Positions 1 through 8,904 of a stretch of 64,000 bases of DNA are shown in pieces. The notes under the pieces were generated by a model, which did not search any database, had not been told where the DNA came from, and was given only the letters and a program-made list of their open reading frames with translations. Origin of the DNA: Progne subis subis (lineage: Eukaryota; Chordata; Aves; Passeriformes; Hirundinidae). Every line of letters starts with the position of its first letter. Within the stretch, counting starts at the first letter, position 1. Location of the stretch: the NCBI GenBank assembly GCA_022316685.1, contig JAKJHU010000109.1, forward strand, positions 310,001 through 374,000, in the 5' to 3' direction. The translations under genes and the position numbers were made by a program.

Positions 1-253
1 GCAGTTCCCAGAGATGGTCCAAGTTGTCCCTCGTGCTGTGTTGCCCTGACCTGGCACAGGTTTGGTCCTGGGGCTTTGGGCTGGGGTAGGAGGATGCCAA
101 ATGGGGGGAGAGGGAGGATGAGCTTCTGGAAATCTGAGCTTCTTAAGCCAAGCCTGGCCCTGGGAAGTGTAGGGGAGATATTGCAAATATCACCAGCTTC
201 ATAGGAAGCATTTTTTCACACAAGGACAGTATGTTGGATGATTTCCTGTGTTT

Positions 254-263
254 AATAAATAAA
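254..263 (+). terminator. Candidate poly(A) signal, overlapping AATAAATAAA
   Basis: Two overlapping AATAAA hexamers lie on the plus strand after a TG-rich stretch. They could end a plus-strand transcript entering from the left edge. No coding exon is visible upstream within the window, so this is only a motif match and may be chance in T/A-rich sequence. Confidence 0.15.
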
Positions 264-989
264 GCAACAACAGCTTTTGCTGGGAACTAGGAGTTCAGGC
301 TGTGATAAACTTTTTAGCTGGCAAAAATCTCCTCATGTTCAATTGTTTTTTCATCTCACTGTTAAAACTGGAAATAACTATTTTGGCTTGTCCAACCATT
401 CTTGATTTGTTTGTCTTACTGGACTTCTGATTCACCACAGCCACTGGACAAGGGAAATAACCCAAATCCTCAAGGAAGCTTTTCTGAGCACTGCTGAGAT
501 GCTGGAGGTAATGCTGGTGGGCTGATGCTCTGTCTGTCCCACACTGGAGTTCTGTCCCCTTCATGCCATGAAGCTTTGGAGGAGGTCCTGGACTTGGAGG
601 AATTTGGGAGATCCAGCAGCATCCATTAGCCTGCCCATCTCCTTGTGGGTGAGCCTGGGATCTTGGAGCAGGCTGGCATTTCACACCTTGGCGAGGGTGA
701 CATTTTCTTTGCAGCTTTTCCATGTTCAGAAGATGGCATTTCACCCCCAGAGGAAGCTGGTATTTATAAGGCAGGGCACTGGCATTTCATTCATTGTTAC
801 CATCCAGTGATTCAGACAAGGTCTCTTAGCTGGAAAGGTCAGCTGGGTCTCTGCTGTTCTTTGCTGCTTTTCTTTCTTTTTCCTTTTTTATTTTTTTCCC
901 TAAGGGGAAGAGGGAAAAACAAAGCCAAGTCACATGCCAGAACTGCTGATTGCCGTTTTCCTTGCCTGGAAAATTAAGGTGTGCTAAGC

Positions 990-1018
990 TATATAAAAGC
1001 TAGGACTTTCCAAAGTCC
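990..1018 (+). promoter_or_regulatory. TATA-like element followed by a GGACTTTCC palindrome
   Basis: The 10-mer TATATAAAAG occupies 990-999. Four bases later, 1003-1018 is an inverted repeat with arms GGACTTT and AAAGTCC around CC, and it contains GGACTTTCC, which resembles an NF-kB site. Together they could form a core promoter reading to the right. There is no CpG island here, and no recognisable first exon or open frame follows. The same 10-mer recurs at 60524-60533, where the surroundings are more promoter-like. Function is inference. Confidence 0.2.
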
Positions 1019-4000
1019 ATCTTGCAAGGGTGTCTTTGGAAAGGTCCTTATTTTGCCTTGAGTTCCAAAGGAGCAACCCAGAGCCTGGTGCTGGGGCGAT
1101 GGGTTGGGTGGAGTGGGTGGCAGCAGCGTTTGCCCCAGTGCTGTGCCAGAGCTCACCATCGCCCCAGTTGTCCTGCATCATGCTCTTTCTTGGAGCTGAA
1201 GCCCATGTGAGCCTAAAACTCCGTGTTCCCTGGCCAAACACCAGGTTTTGTCCCCAGAATTGAGGAGCAGGATAGGAAAATCAAATGCAAGTCCCCTCTG
1301 TGACTATGGGGTTCTTACTGGGCTGGGGCAATCTAGACACTGCCAGGGCCTGGGAAACATAAATAAAATCAATAAGAAGCTGTTAAATTGTGCCTGAACC
1401 TCGCAAGGAACAGCGTGGGGAATTCTGGCTGCAGAGATGTATCTGCTGCCACTCTGCGGGCTGTGGCACATTCATTAAGCATCTTTAAGATGGATACACC
1501 CCCCAGTTCACCTCCTGCAAAAGCCTGGGAATTTATTTCCTCCTGAACCGTGCCATCAATCACTGGTGACAGCACCGCCTTGGCACGGCGTGGCTCAGCC
1601 ACGGAGCAGCCAGGAGAGGCATCGGGCTAGCTGCCCTGCCACCCTGGGAGGGGGCTGCCTGGGACCCCCATGCCCTGGCTGTGAGGAGAGGGGTCCCATT
1701 CCCTTGCTCCCTGCACAGCCGCTGGGGAAAGGCTGTCTCACACCACAAATGCATTCGTGTACCTTTTCCATGCTGTTCAGCGCCTCGCTACCTCGTGCCG
1801 GCCTGCAGCCGATGACACGAAGATGTCGCTGCTTCTCTTGGCCATCCAGCACTGCCTCCATCCATCTCTAATCCCCACCGGCTCAGAGAGGAGTTGATAG
1901 TCCCACCTCTTCCCTCCCCTCTGTGCATCTCCCTGTGATCCTGGCCCCTTCCTTGGCACCCTGGCTCCGCTCCCAGCCCGGCATTCGGTGCTTGCTGGGT
2001 GGATGCTGGGAGCTCCTGAGGCCCTCTACTGTGTGTATGTAAATCTGAGAGCCTGAAGTCTGGGCAGAAAAATTTTGCTGTGCCTGGCTTGATGCTTGTA
2101 GCTTTTATCAGAGCAGCCAGACAGGAGCAGGACAAATCCAGCGATGCGGGGCAGTTTGGGGGATTCCGACTGATGTCTGAGCTGCTTTGCTTCCCCTCCC
2201 TTCTCCGCCTGCTCTGTTAGTGATGCTCTGGACTGGAAAGATGTGACAGGTCCACTTAGCAGGAGGAAAAGACCAGCTGGAGGGGGCTGAGCAACCTTCC
2301 TGCTCTGCACCCAGCACCCTCTGTCCAGCCCTGCCCAGACCCTGTGGCTGCCCCTTTCCCTCCTGGCGCTGACATTTCACCCTCCAGCGCTTTCAGCTGT
2401 CAGCCAAGCTGCACGTTACTTCAATTTATGCAGAGGCCTCAGTTTTACTTCTTCCTGCAATTTCTTCTGATGCTTTTAATTTTTTCCCCTCATCAGCTGG
2501 GAACCTACAGATTTTCCCATAAGAGCAGAATAAAGACTTGTCAACCTTTCTTACATGCTCCTGGAGATGAAAATAACTTCCTGAACTCCTTATACTGCTT
2601 TATTTTCTGCCACTTCTGCTACTCTGAGTGTAATTTGACTGACTAAAGGATCTTGAAGCTAAAGGTAAAAAAATAGATAAAGTAGACTAATAATAATAAT
2701 GGTAAAAACTGCTCCTGAGAGGCCGATAAGGGCCTGGAGATTCACACACCGGCATCGCCTGCCAGGGTAGGTGTGAGCCTGGCTTTTGTTCCCCAGCTCC
2801 ATAAGCCAGTGCTGGGGGTGGGGACAGCCGGTCTCTGCAAAAATGGGATGTTTTTCAAGAGAAAAAAGGTATTGTGTCCTCTGTGATATGGAAATGAGTG
2901 AGGAGGTAAGGGCAGGGAGAGAGGATTTCTGATGGTAATGAGGTTTTACACTGGCTTTCTTGCCTTGCCTCCATCCCTCACTTTCAGCTGTAGGATGGAG
3001 TTTCAAAGGCTGTTGTATTCTTTTCCTTGGATTATTTGTCACGTTTTTGTTGTTTTTTTAACCTTGCCTGTTGTGGCTTTTAAAGATAAAAGTGGGAGCC
3101 GCAATGAAGGAGAATTTTCCTTCCCCTTCATTGGAAGGGCAGGGAGATCCTGCAGGAGTTATGGTTGCTGATGGAAGGATGCTATGAGCTCTCACAGGCA
3201 GGTTAGATGGGCTTGGGAATGCATTTCCTCTCCCATCCTGTCCCACAGCCTCAGCAAGGCTGGAGAGGGATGTGACCTGCTGGCTGAAGCAAAGGTTGGT
3301 GCCAAACCTGAGACCATGGTGGCTGTGCCCTCTCCAAGCACCTGAGCCACTGGTGGAAACCAGCCCCTCCACAGCTCTATTCCACTTGTAACTCTTGGAG
3401 GTTTCTTGTAGCACCCTCTTTGGAGAAATAGCCTCACTTTCACTTGACACAGCTGAAGGCTGAGTATTCCTCTTGTTCCTAACTCAGCTGCTGCAATATT
3501 CCTTGTGACTGTCCAGCAGTCGGGCCTTATTTAGTCCAAGTTTGCCTAGATTCCAGCCTCCAGCCACTAACTCTGGTCCAGCATTTATCTGCTGCCTTGA
3601 GGAATGCTCTGTTTTCCAAAGCCCTTCCTCAGGTTGGAAGATGTGCCTCTTGATGGAATGGACTGGTCACAAACTTCCTGTGCAAACAGCTTCTGGTGGA
3701 ATGCTAAGGCTTGGGCTGAGTTCAGTTTGTTGTATAAAACATGGGCTCTTTGCTGAAAAGGGGCATTTTCTCCTCTGCAAAGCTAGTAGCCCATGGATGT
3801 ATCTCCCTAGGGGAACAGGGTCAAGGGGAATGAGGGATCTGAAGCCGTTCCTGGGTGGTGGCAGGGTTGCTGCTGGCTCTGTGTTGCCACTGAATTCCTG
3901 CATGGCCAGCAGCACCATGAGAGCCTTGGCAGCGAGGGCAGCCAGGCTGAGCTCCACTGTCAGTGCTTTGCATCTGCTGTTGATCTGAGGAACTTCACTG

Positions 4001-4021
4001 GACCTCCCAGGGGAGCTGCCT

Positions 4022-4053
4022 GCCCTTCCTGCCCCTCCTGTCCCTCCTGCCCT
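4022..4053 (+). repeat. 9-bp pyrimidine-rich tandem repeat, about 3.5 copies
   Basis: Three adjacent 9-mers of the form GYCCYTCCT (4022-4030, 4031-4039, 4040-4048) are followed by a partial copy. Read on the minus strand it gives a short run of Gly-Gln-Glu triplets, as expected for any 9-bp unit. It is a simple short tandem repeat with no visible function. Confidence 0.6.
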
Positions 4054-6341
4054 GATGTGAAGGACCACTGAAACGTGGCTGCTTGCAGAAAGTGCTGATT
4101 CAAAGGAGCTCTGCTAGGCTGCCTGCGGGCCAGGAGGGCTCCCGGGTCAAATCCACTCTTCGGGCAGGAGCTGCAAGCCAAGCTGCCTCATGATGAGCTG
4201 TGCTGGTGTTTATGCCGGAGCTCCCTTTCTAGCCAAAGCTCGAGCTGTGCTGGTGGTGCTCCCCCCGCTGCCCAGCACACATTGCTGCTCAGCTGCTTTG
4301 TTTTATCCCTTCCTAATTTTACAAGAAGTGACAGTAAATCTATTCTGTATGCACAGGGCTGTGTGGGATGTTTAAACAATCATTTGCATCCAGATGTGGT
4401 GATGGCTTTGGGGTATCTCCTGGCAATGTGGGTTGGTGTGGGATATATAATGCTGTAAAAGTTAATGTTCAGAGTCTGCTATTCAATCCGCAAGAGCAGG
4501 AGAGCATTTGGCCATGAGCTGTGCTCTGTGGGGCAGTCCCATCGCCTGTGGGTGCCTGGGGTGTCACCAAGGGGTGTCAGGGATGTCTCCTATCAGACCT
4601 TCCTGCAGATACTGCCACTGAAGGGCTCCCAAGCACGGGCAAGGGTACCTGCACAGCTTGTCTGCACATCCAAAAAGACCATTAGCCTGGGAGGAGGAGG
4701 AGGAGGGGAGCGCAAGGGGACGTGGCTGAGGAAGATAAGGCCGTGGAGCGGAGGATTTGTGGGAAGTTAATGGGCATTGAATTGGCAGTATGCCCCAGCA
4801 AGTTCTCATTTCCCTGGCTCTGTGCTGGCTCATCCCCACCCCAGAGCAGGGAGGGAGCAGGATGCACCCACAGCTGAGGGCATGTGCCCCAGAACATCCC
4901 AGCCAGGGAGTGCAGGGGGCCACAGTTTGTGGCCTAGGGACCTTGGGCACATGGCAGGTGGCAAAAGGGATAAAGTAGAGGAAAATGAGGTTGCTGCACT
5001 GCTGCCCCGTGGGTGATGCCGAGGGAGATGCTCCATTTTAAATCAAACTCAGATCAAAGTGGAGATGGCTCCTCTGCTGCTCGGGGATGCATAAGGCTGT
5101 GTCTGAGCTCATAACTTAAGGGCAGCTTTTACTACTCAAAGCTATCGCCTGGCTCTGCTTCACTCTTCAATGCCCTCACAACAACCCAGCATTTGCTCTG
5201 CTTCATATTCCACTGGCTTGGAAGAGCTGGACGGAGATTGCCACGGCTTCCCCTCTGGGCAGGAGTGACAGTGGAGCTTAGCCTCAACATGTTCTGAACT
5301 GGGCAGGATGCTGTCTCCTTAGGAGAGTTATTTTTGAGGCTTCCTTTCTTCTAGCACTAGGGTGGGGTATTCCCCCCAGTAGCTCAGCCTGCACCCCCAG
5401 GGTAAGTCTCTGATGAGGAGCCAAGGTGCAGCAGGGCTGGGGCCTTGGCGTCCAGTCCAGCCCGGTGGGAAGCACTGCAACTTCCCTCTCTCCATGGGGC
5501 AGAGAGAGGCCATGGCCTCTGCCAAAGCAGGAATGCTCCAGTGCTGTTATTGGGTCTCTGGCTCTGGGATAACAGCTCTTCTCCTGTGCCTCCTGAGCAC
5601 TCTCAGAAGCAGCACCATGACTGCTTAAGTCCTTCCCTCTGTCCCCTGTGTCCTTGACACGCCACCACGGGGAGGGCTCAGCAGTCCAGGAACATGACAG
5701 CAGTGCCTGCCATAGGGTCAGGAGCATCCTTGATGGGGTGTGCTGGGTTTGGGAGCCACTGGTGAGGGGTCAGCCCTGGGGATGTGGCTGCAGGTGCTTT
5801 GGCTCTGGCATCTGCATTCGCTCTCCTTCATGTCCCCCACAGAGCTCAGAGCTGCCTGGGAGAGGTCTGAAAGCAGCAAGGGGATGTGGTGGGACGGTCA
5901 CCTGCAGGCCAGACCCTGCTTGGCCCAGCGGTTTCTGCAAGACTTTTTCCCTGCTCTCATTGCCTTGCTCAGGCCTGGATGGATGAAATGGACTTTACAG
6001 CCCCAAATCCCTTAATCTCCAGTATACTTAGCAGTATTAGCCAGACTACAGAAGTCATGTACTCAGTAATTGCACTCAGTGGAGGACACTCTTGCAATTT
6101 CATGCTGGAAGAAAACGTGTTACTCATTTTCCCCTGTCTCCCACCCATCTATGCAGAAGTACATTGGAGCCAGGATAGGGATAAGTTAAACATGCAGAGA
6201 GAAACGTCATAGCTGAAATACAACCTGCTCTCCTGGAAATTAACCCAGGCAGCCTTGCAGAAGCTGTGCAGGGTGAAATCTGCTCCAAGTGGGGCCTAAA
6301 GCTTCAGCATATCTTAGCCGCTAATGCTAAGCAAGTTATGC

Positions 6342-6372
6342 TAAGCAATTAATATCCTTTACTTCTTTACAA
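6342..6372 (-). repeat. Putative 3' LTR edge, copy A of a 31-bp repeat
   Basis: This 31-bp segment starts on the minus strand with TTGTAAAG directly after a purine-rich tract, the position expected of an LTR start. It matches 8850-8880 at 28 of 31 positions. The match stops exactly at the TTGT edge, which supports a true element boundary. Just below it, the 11-mer ATGCTAAGCAA occurs twice within about 26 bases (about 6323-6348). The rest of the LTR downstream on the minus strand could not be delimited. Confidence 0.6.
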
Positions 6373-6386
6373 CTCTCCCTTTGTTT
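6373..6386 (-). other. Putative polypurine tract
   Basis: On the minus strand this reads AAACAAAGGGAGAG, a mostly purine run between the end of the env remnant and the TTGT start of the presumed 3' LTR. In retroviruses such a tract primes plus-strand DNA synthesis immediately upstream of the 3' LTR. Its position fits that role. The single C and short length make the assignment plausible rather than certain. Confidence 0.5.
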
Positions 6387-6411
6387 TTATTAAGCATCCC
6401 TGCTAATACAT

Positions 6412-7679
6412 TTAGCAAAGCTTGCAAAGCCTTTCAAAAGCCATGATCAGCTTCCATAATCTCATATACAGAATGATCACAAGCACCAGACCTAACAGAC
6501 TCAAAGCTAGCACGATTACCACTGGGTGGAGCAGGAGGTTATAAATTCCTGTGGCTGACCACCCCAGGTCAGTTTCCCACCAGTGGTGTTCTCCATCTCT
6601 TTTTCCTCTTTTGAATACACACACGTTTCATCCCCACTAGGGTGGACAGTAATTATAGGGTTTTTTTGGTTGTTTTTTTTTGTTTTTCTATCAATTCATA
6701 TATGTTTTAATACTTGATGTAAGTCATCATGTTGTGATAGTTTCCTTACCAGCATTAAGATTAATTCCAGTTGAAGTAGGTAACAAGTCTTTAACTAGTG
6801 TATAATTAGACTGTAACAACTGGCGGGACGTAACAGGAGCTGTATAATTAAAATCGTACCCTATAATTCCACTAAAGTTACAAGTGCAAATATTCAAAGG
6901 ATTATTTGTATCTACAATAATATCACCTACTAATATAAAACCACAAAGGGTTCTTAAAAAAAACATATCCTTTTCCATAAGCGCACTTGCAGGGATTTCA
7001 TCGGCATGTTTTTCAGAATGACAAACATTTTGCTCAGTGTCAAGACACGTCTTGGGGTTTAATGGTGTTACATTTACAGCTGGATCCTTGTTGTTCCCAT
7101 ATACTATTCCCACCTGTGTCCACTTTGTGGTATCCATACTTTATGTTCCATGGGAAAGAGGATGAATGTATTGTAATTTAGCTTGACAATTGGCTATATG
7201 CTGTGTATACGGAAGCATGATATTATTAAGACAGAAACGGTGACCTTGTTAATGGGGTCATAATTGGCCAAATACCACCAGGATTGAAATCCTCTTCCAG
7301 TTGTGTTGTCCCAAGCTACTTTTCAACCCTCTGTGGGTAAGGTGCTGTGTTTGCCTACCCTTGTAATTGCTGTCACTGTGGAGTGCATCCACAGCTGAGT
7401 ATGGATACACCTAAGAGCTGGGGAAAGATTGCCCTGGACCATTCCAAGTGCCTCTACAATCAGCCAGTGGTCTCTCTCATTAATTTTCTCCCACAGAGGC
7501 AATATATCAGATAAGAGCCATTGATTAGTCCCCAGTGCTAACAGAGAGGATCGCAATGGGTGTTCTAATTTGCTTAAATCACTTGTTGTTACACTTAGTT
7601 TATTTAGGAGCACTTCAACATCTATACCATTTAGGACTCCCAGTCCTGTGTCTGTAATACCAGTTGCATCCCTCTTTCT
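6412..7679 (-). pseudogene. env: Retroviral env remnant, mainly the transmembrane subunit
   Basis: Three open pieces lie in order on the minus strand. At 7679-7671 a basic RKR tripeptide resembles a furin-type surface/transmembrane cleavage site. The frame continues from it through 7613-7323 (96 codons from its first Met), a helical-looking, Leu-rich stretch with several Trp. The second piece, 7137-6727 (136 codons), has clustered Cys and several N-glycosylation sequons (NVT, NFS, NYT). The third, 6624-6412 (70 codons), has a Trp-containing juxtamembrane part, a hydrophobic anchor of roughly 25 residues and a short tail. Stops and frame changes separate the pieces. In an intact virus this subunit mediates membrane fusion; here it is broken. 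I could not see a clear CX6CC motif and cannot assign the env subtype. Confidence 0.7.
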
Positions 7680-7783
7680 TTGCTTTGAAGGGGAATGAGC
7701 AGGGAAAGGGTAATCAGTCCTGGGTCAACATGTCACAAGGGATGGTAATTATATACTATTACTTCTTAAACTCTTATCTGTCA

Positions 7784-7969
7784 TCATGCAACAACTGGTA
7801 TTAAGTCTCGAGCAGCAGCTGGTATTATAAAGGCAATGAGACCTGTCCTTCTGTTTACCTTTGCCCAGGCTAAATAATAAACCTTATCAGGTGGACGCCA
7901 GAAAGCAAGAGCCTTCCTGTCAGGTTTTTCATGAATTGGGAACCTTGTTCCTATATAATCTAGGAAAAC
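7784..7969 (-). pseudogene. Unclassified retroviral frame between integrase and env remnants
   Basis: An open stretch of about 60 codons on the minus strand lies between the integrase remnant and the env cleavage-like site. By position it should be the end of pol or the start of the surface subunit of env. It carries a WRPPDK-type motif followed by aromatic and basic residues. I recognise no specific domain. Its ends are set by an in-frame stop at 7784-7786 and by loss of a convincing frame above 7969. The surface subunit as a whole is far too short, so most of it is deleted. Confidence 0.35.
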
Positions 7970-8199
7970 GATCTTCCCTTTGGATTTGTTAACTTTCCAC
8001 TAATCCGGATCATCCATCATTTTTATCCTTAGCTATGCTGTAGCACTAACAGAGTCAATAATACCAAGAGTAGCAAGATGTCCCATTCATTCTTAGCTGA
8101 TGCGAGAGTTTTTCTAGGAGTCAGTCATTTGTCAGCTGACTGGCTAGTTATCACCTGCTCGATGGGAGAATGGTGTATCCATCTTGCTTTTCCTAAACT

Positions 8200-8510
8200 T
8201 TTAATACAGGAACATAGGAGGATGGCACATGGCGCTTCCCATTTAGGTTCCAGTTTGTATTTTCATGAGAACACGTTAATTAAAATGACATCTCCAGCTT
8301 GTATATCAGGGACCTGTATTTCCAGAGGTGTGGGCTGATACCATTGAGCATATTCTGTTATTTTCAAACTCCTCCTGCATATATATGATGTATTGTGTCA
8401 ACCATCCATCAGATGAGACCAGTAGGTGTCTTAACTGGATATTACCTTCTTTAATAAGGCCCTGTGTCAACCTGTCTTGTTGGAAAAGCTTCTACCCAGC
8501 CTGGTAGCTG
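8200..8510 (-). pseudogene. pol: Integrase remnant (pol)
   Basis: Two blocks of retroviral integrase are recognisable on the minus strand. At about 8510-8455 a GWVEAFPTR motif matches the catalytic core around the second beta strand. At about 8325-8200 an AGDVILI motif is followed by KLEPKWEAP, which matches the C-terminal SH3-like (GPY/F) module. The distance between them is much shorter than in an intact enzyme, so part of the core was deleted. At least one stop interrupts the C-terminal block. The GPY/F type points to a gammaretrovirus-like polymerase. The enzyme would have joined viral DNA to host DNA; this copy cannot. Confidence 0.75.
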
Positions 8511-8649
8511 ATGTATTATCACTAACAAGTGTATTCATTGCTGCTACATCAGCCAAGGCACTTCCCTCCCTAATTTCTGTAGCGGCCTTGGTATGTGGCT
8601 GGACAATGTATTACAGCAATTTCTCTGGGTACCTGGGGCTGATTCCAGC

Positions 8650-8849
8650 ACTTGTGTATTTCTTCTCCACTTGATACTTTTTTCCCGAATGATGTGAAAA
8701 ATCCTCATTCTTTCCGTAGCTTTGCCATTGTGTGGCATACCCTGAGAGCATACCGGGAGATTTTCAGCTTGTTTCCCTTTTCTCAGTTGTTCTGTACAGG
8801 TCAGGGCCGCCAGTTCACCCTGTCCTCGCTGGGAGTGTCGTGGTTGCAC
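8650..8849 (-). pseudogene. pol: RNase H remnant (pol)
   Basis: On the minus strand an ELAALT motif (about 8820) is followed, after a one-base frame change, by SRYAL (about 8785) and then GFFTS (about 8720). This order matches the retroviral RNase H domain, whose TDS-RYA motif carries a catalytic Asp; here the residues just before SRYAL are altered. The domain normally degrades the RNA strand of RNA-DNA hybrids during reverse transcription. Frame changes and a stop make it a pseudogene. It begins immediately next to the 31-bp terminal repeat, which implies a deletion junction near 8849. Confidence 0.7.
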
Positions 8850-8880
8850 TAAGCAATTAATACCCTTTATTTCTTCACAA
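8850..8880 (-). repeat. Copy B of the 31-bp retroviral edge repeat
   Basis: This segment matches 6342-6372 at 28 of 31 positions in the same orientation. On the minus strand it contains AATAAA where copy A has AGTAAA. It lies directly after a hairpin with 10-bp arms (8879-8904) and directly before the RNase H remnant. It is either the first bases of a 5' LTR truncated by a deletion, or the poly(A)-signal part of an LTR whose upstream part lies above 8880. Confidence 0.55.
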
Positions 8881-8904
8881 GATGAGGAGGCAGTTCCTCA
8901 TCTT
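8879..8904. repeat. Hairpin with 10-bp perfect arms at the retroviral edge
   Basis: AAGATGAGGA (8879-8888) and TCCTCATCTT (8895-8904) are exact reverse complements around a six-base loop. On the minus strand the hairpin is followed within about 20 bases by AATAAA. This resembles the poly(A) hairpin found in the R region of some retroviral LTRs, or it may be host sequence that happened to receive the insertion. Confidence 0.7.

Larger units (their letters stand above)
1..6341. other. Unique non-coding DNA, no gene recognised
   Basis: I found no protein family, RNA gene or transposon in this stretch. Open frames on both strands are short and have compositions (rich in W, C, P, S, H) typical of stop-poor non-coding sequence. 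Things noted inside it are an overlapping double AATAAA near 254, a TATA-like element near 990, a 9-bp pyrimidine-rich tandem repeat near 4022, and a run of GGA triplets near 4690. Its last part, about 5990-6341, could include the 3' LTR body of the adjacent retrovirus, whose far end I could not place. It may be intergenic or part of a large intron. Confidence 0.6.
6342..8880 (-). mobile_element. Defective endogenous retrovirus (minus strand)
   Basis: On the minus strand, from high to low coordinates, the sequence shows an RNase H remnant, an integrase remnant, an unclassified open frame, the transmembrane half of env, a polypurine tract and the start of a presumed 3' LTR. This is the order of a retrovirus from late pol onward. 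Gag, protease and most of reverse transcriptase are missing. A 31-bp imperfect direct repeat (28/31) sits at both ends, which suggests LTR-derived edges with a large internal deletion on the 5' side. The RNase H and integrase wording resembles gammaretrovirus-like (class I) polymerases; I could not classify the env. All frames are interrupted by stops and shifts, so the element is not functional. Its low-coordinate end, the 3' LTR body, is unresolved and may reach about 6.0 kb. Confidence 0.85.

Noticed and set aside
800..845. TCTTAGCTGGAAAGG similar to part of the CR1 3' end
   Set aside because: Only about 15 bases match and the expected flanking CR1 words are absent.
5982..6372. GATGA at 5982-5986 matching GATGA at 8881-8885 as a target-site duplication, giving a 386-bp 3' LTR
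   Set aside because: A 5-base match is easily chance, and the implied LTR end does not finish with the expected terminal CA on the minus strand.
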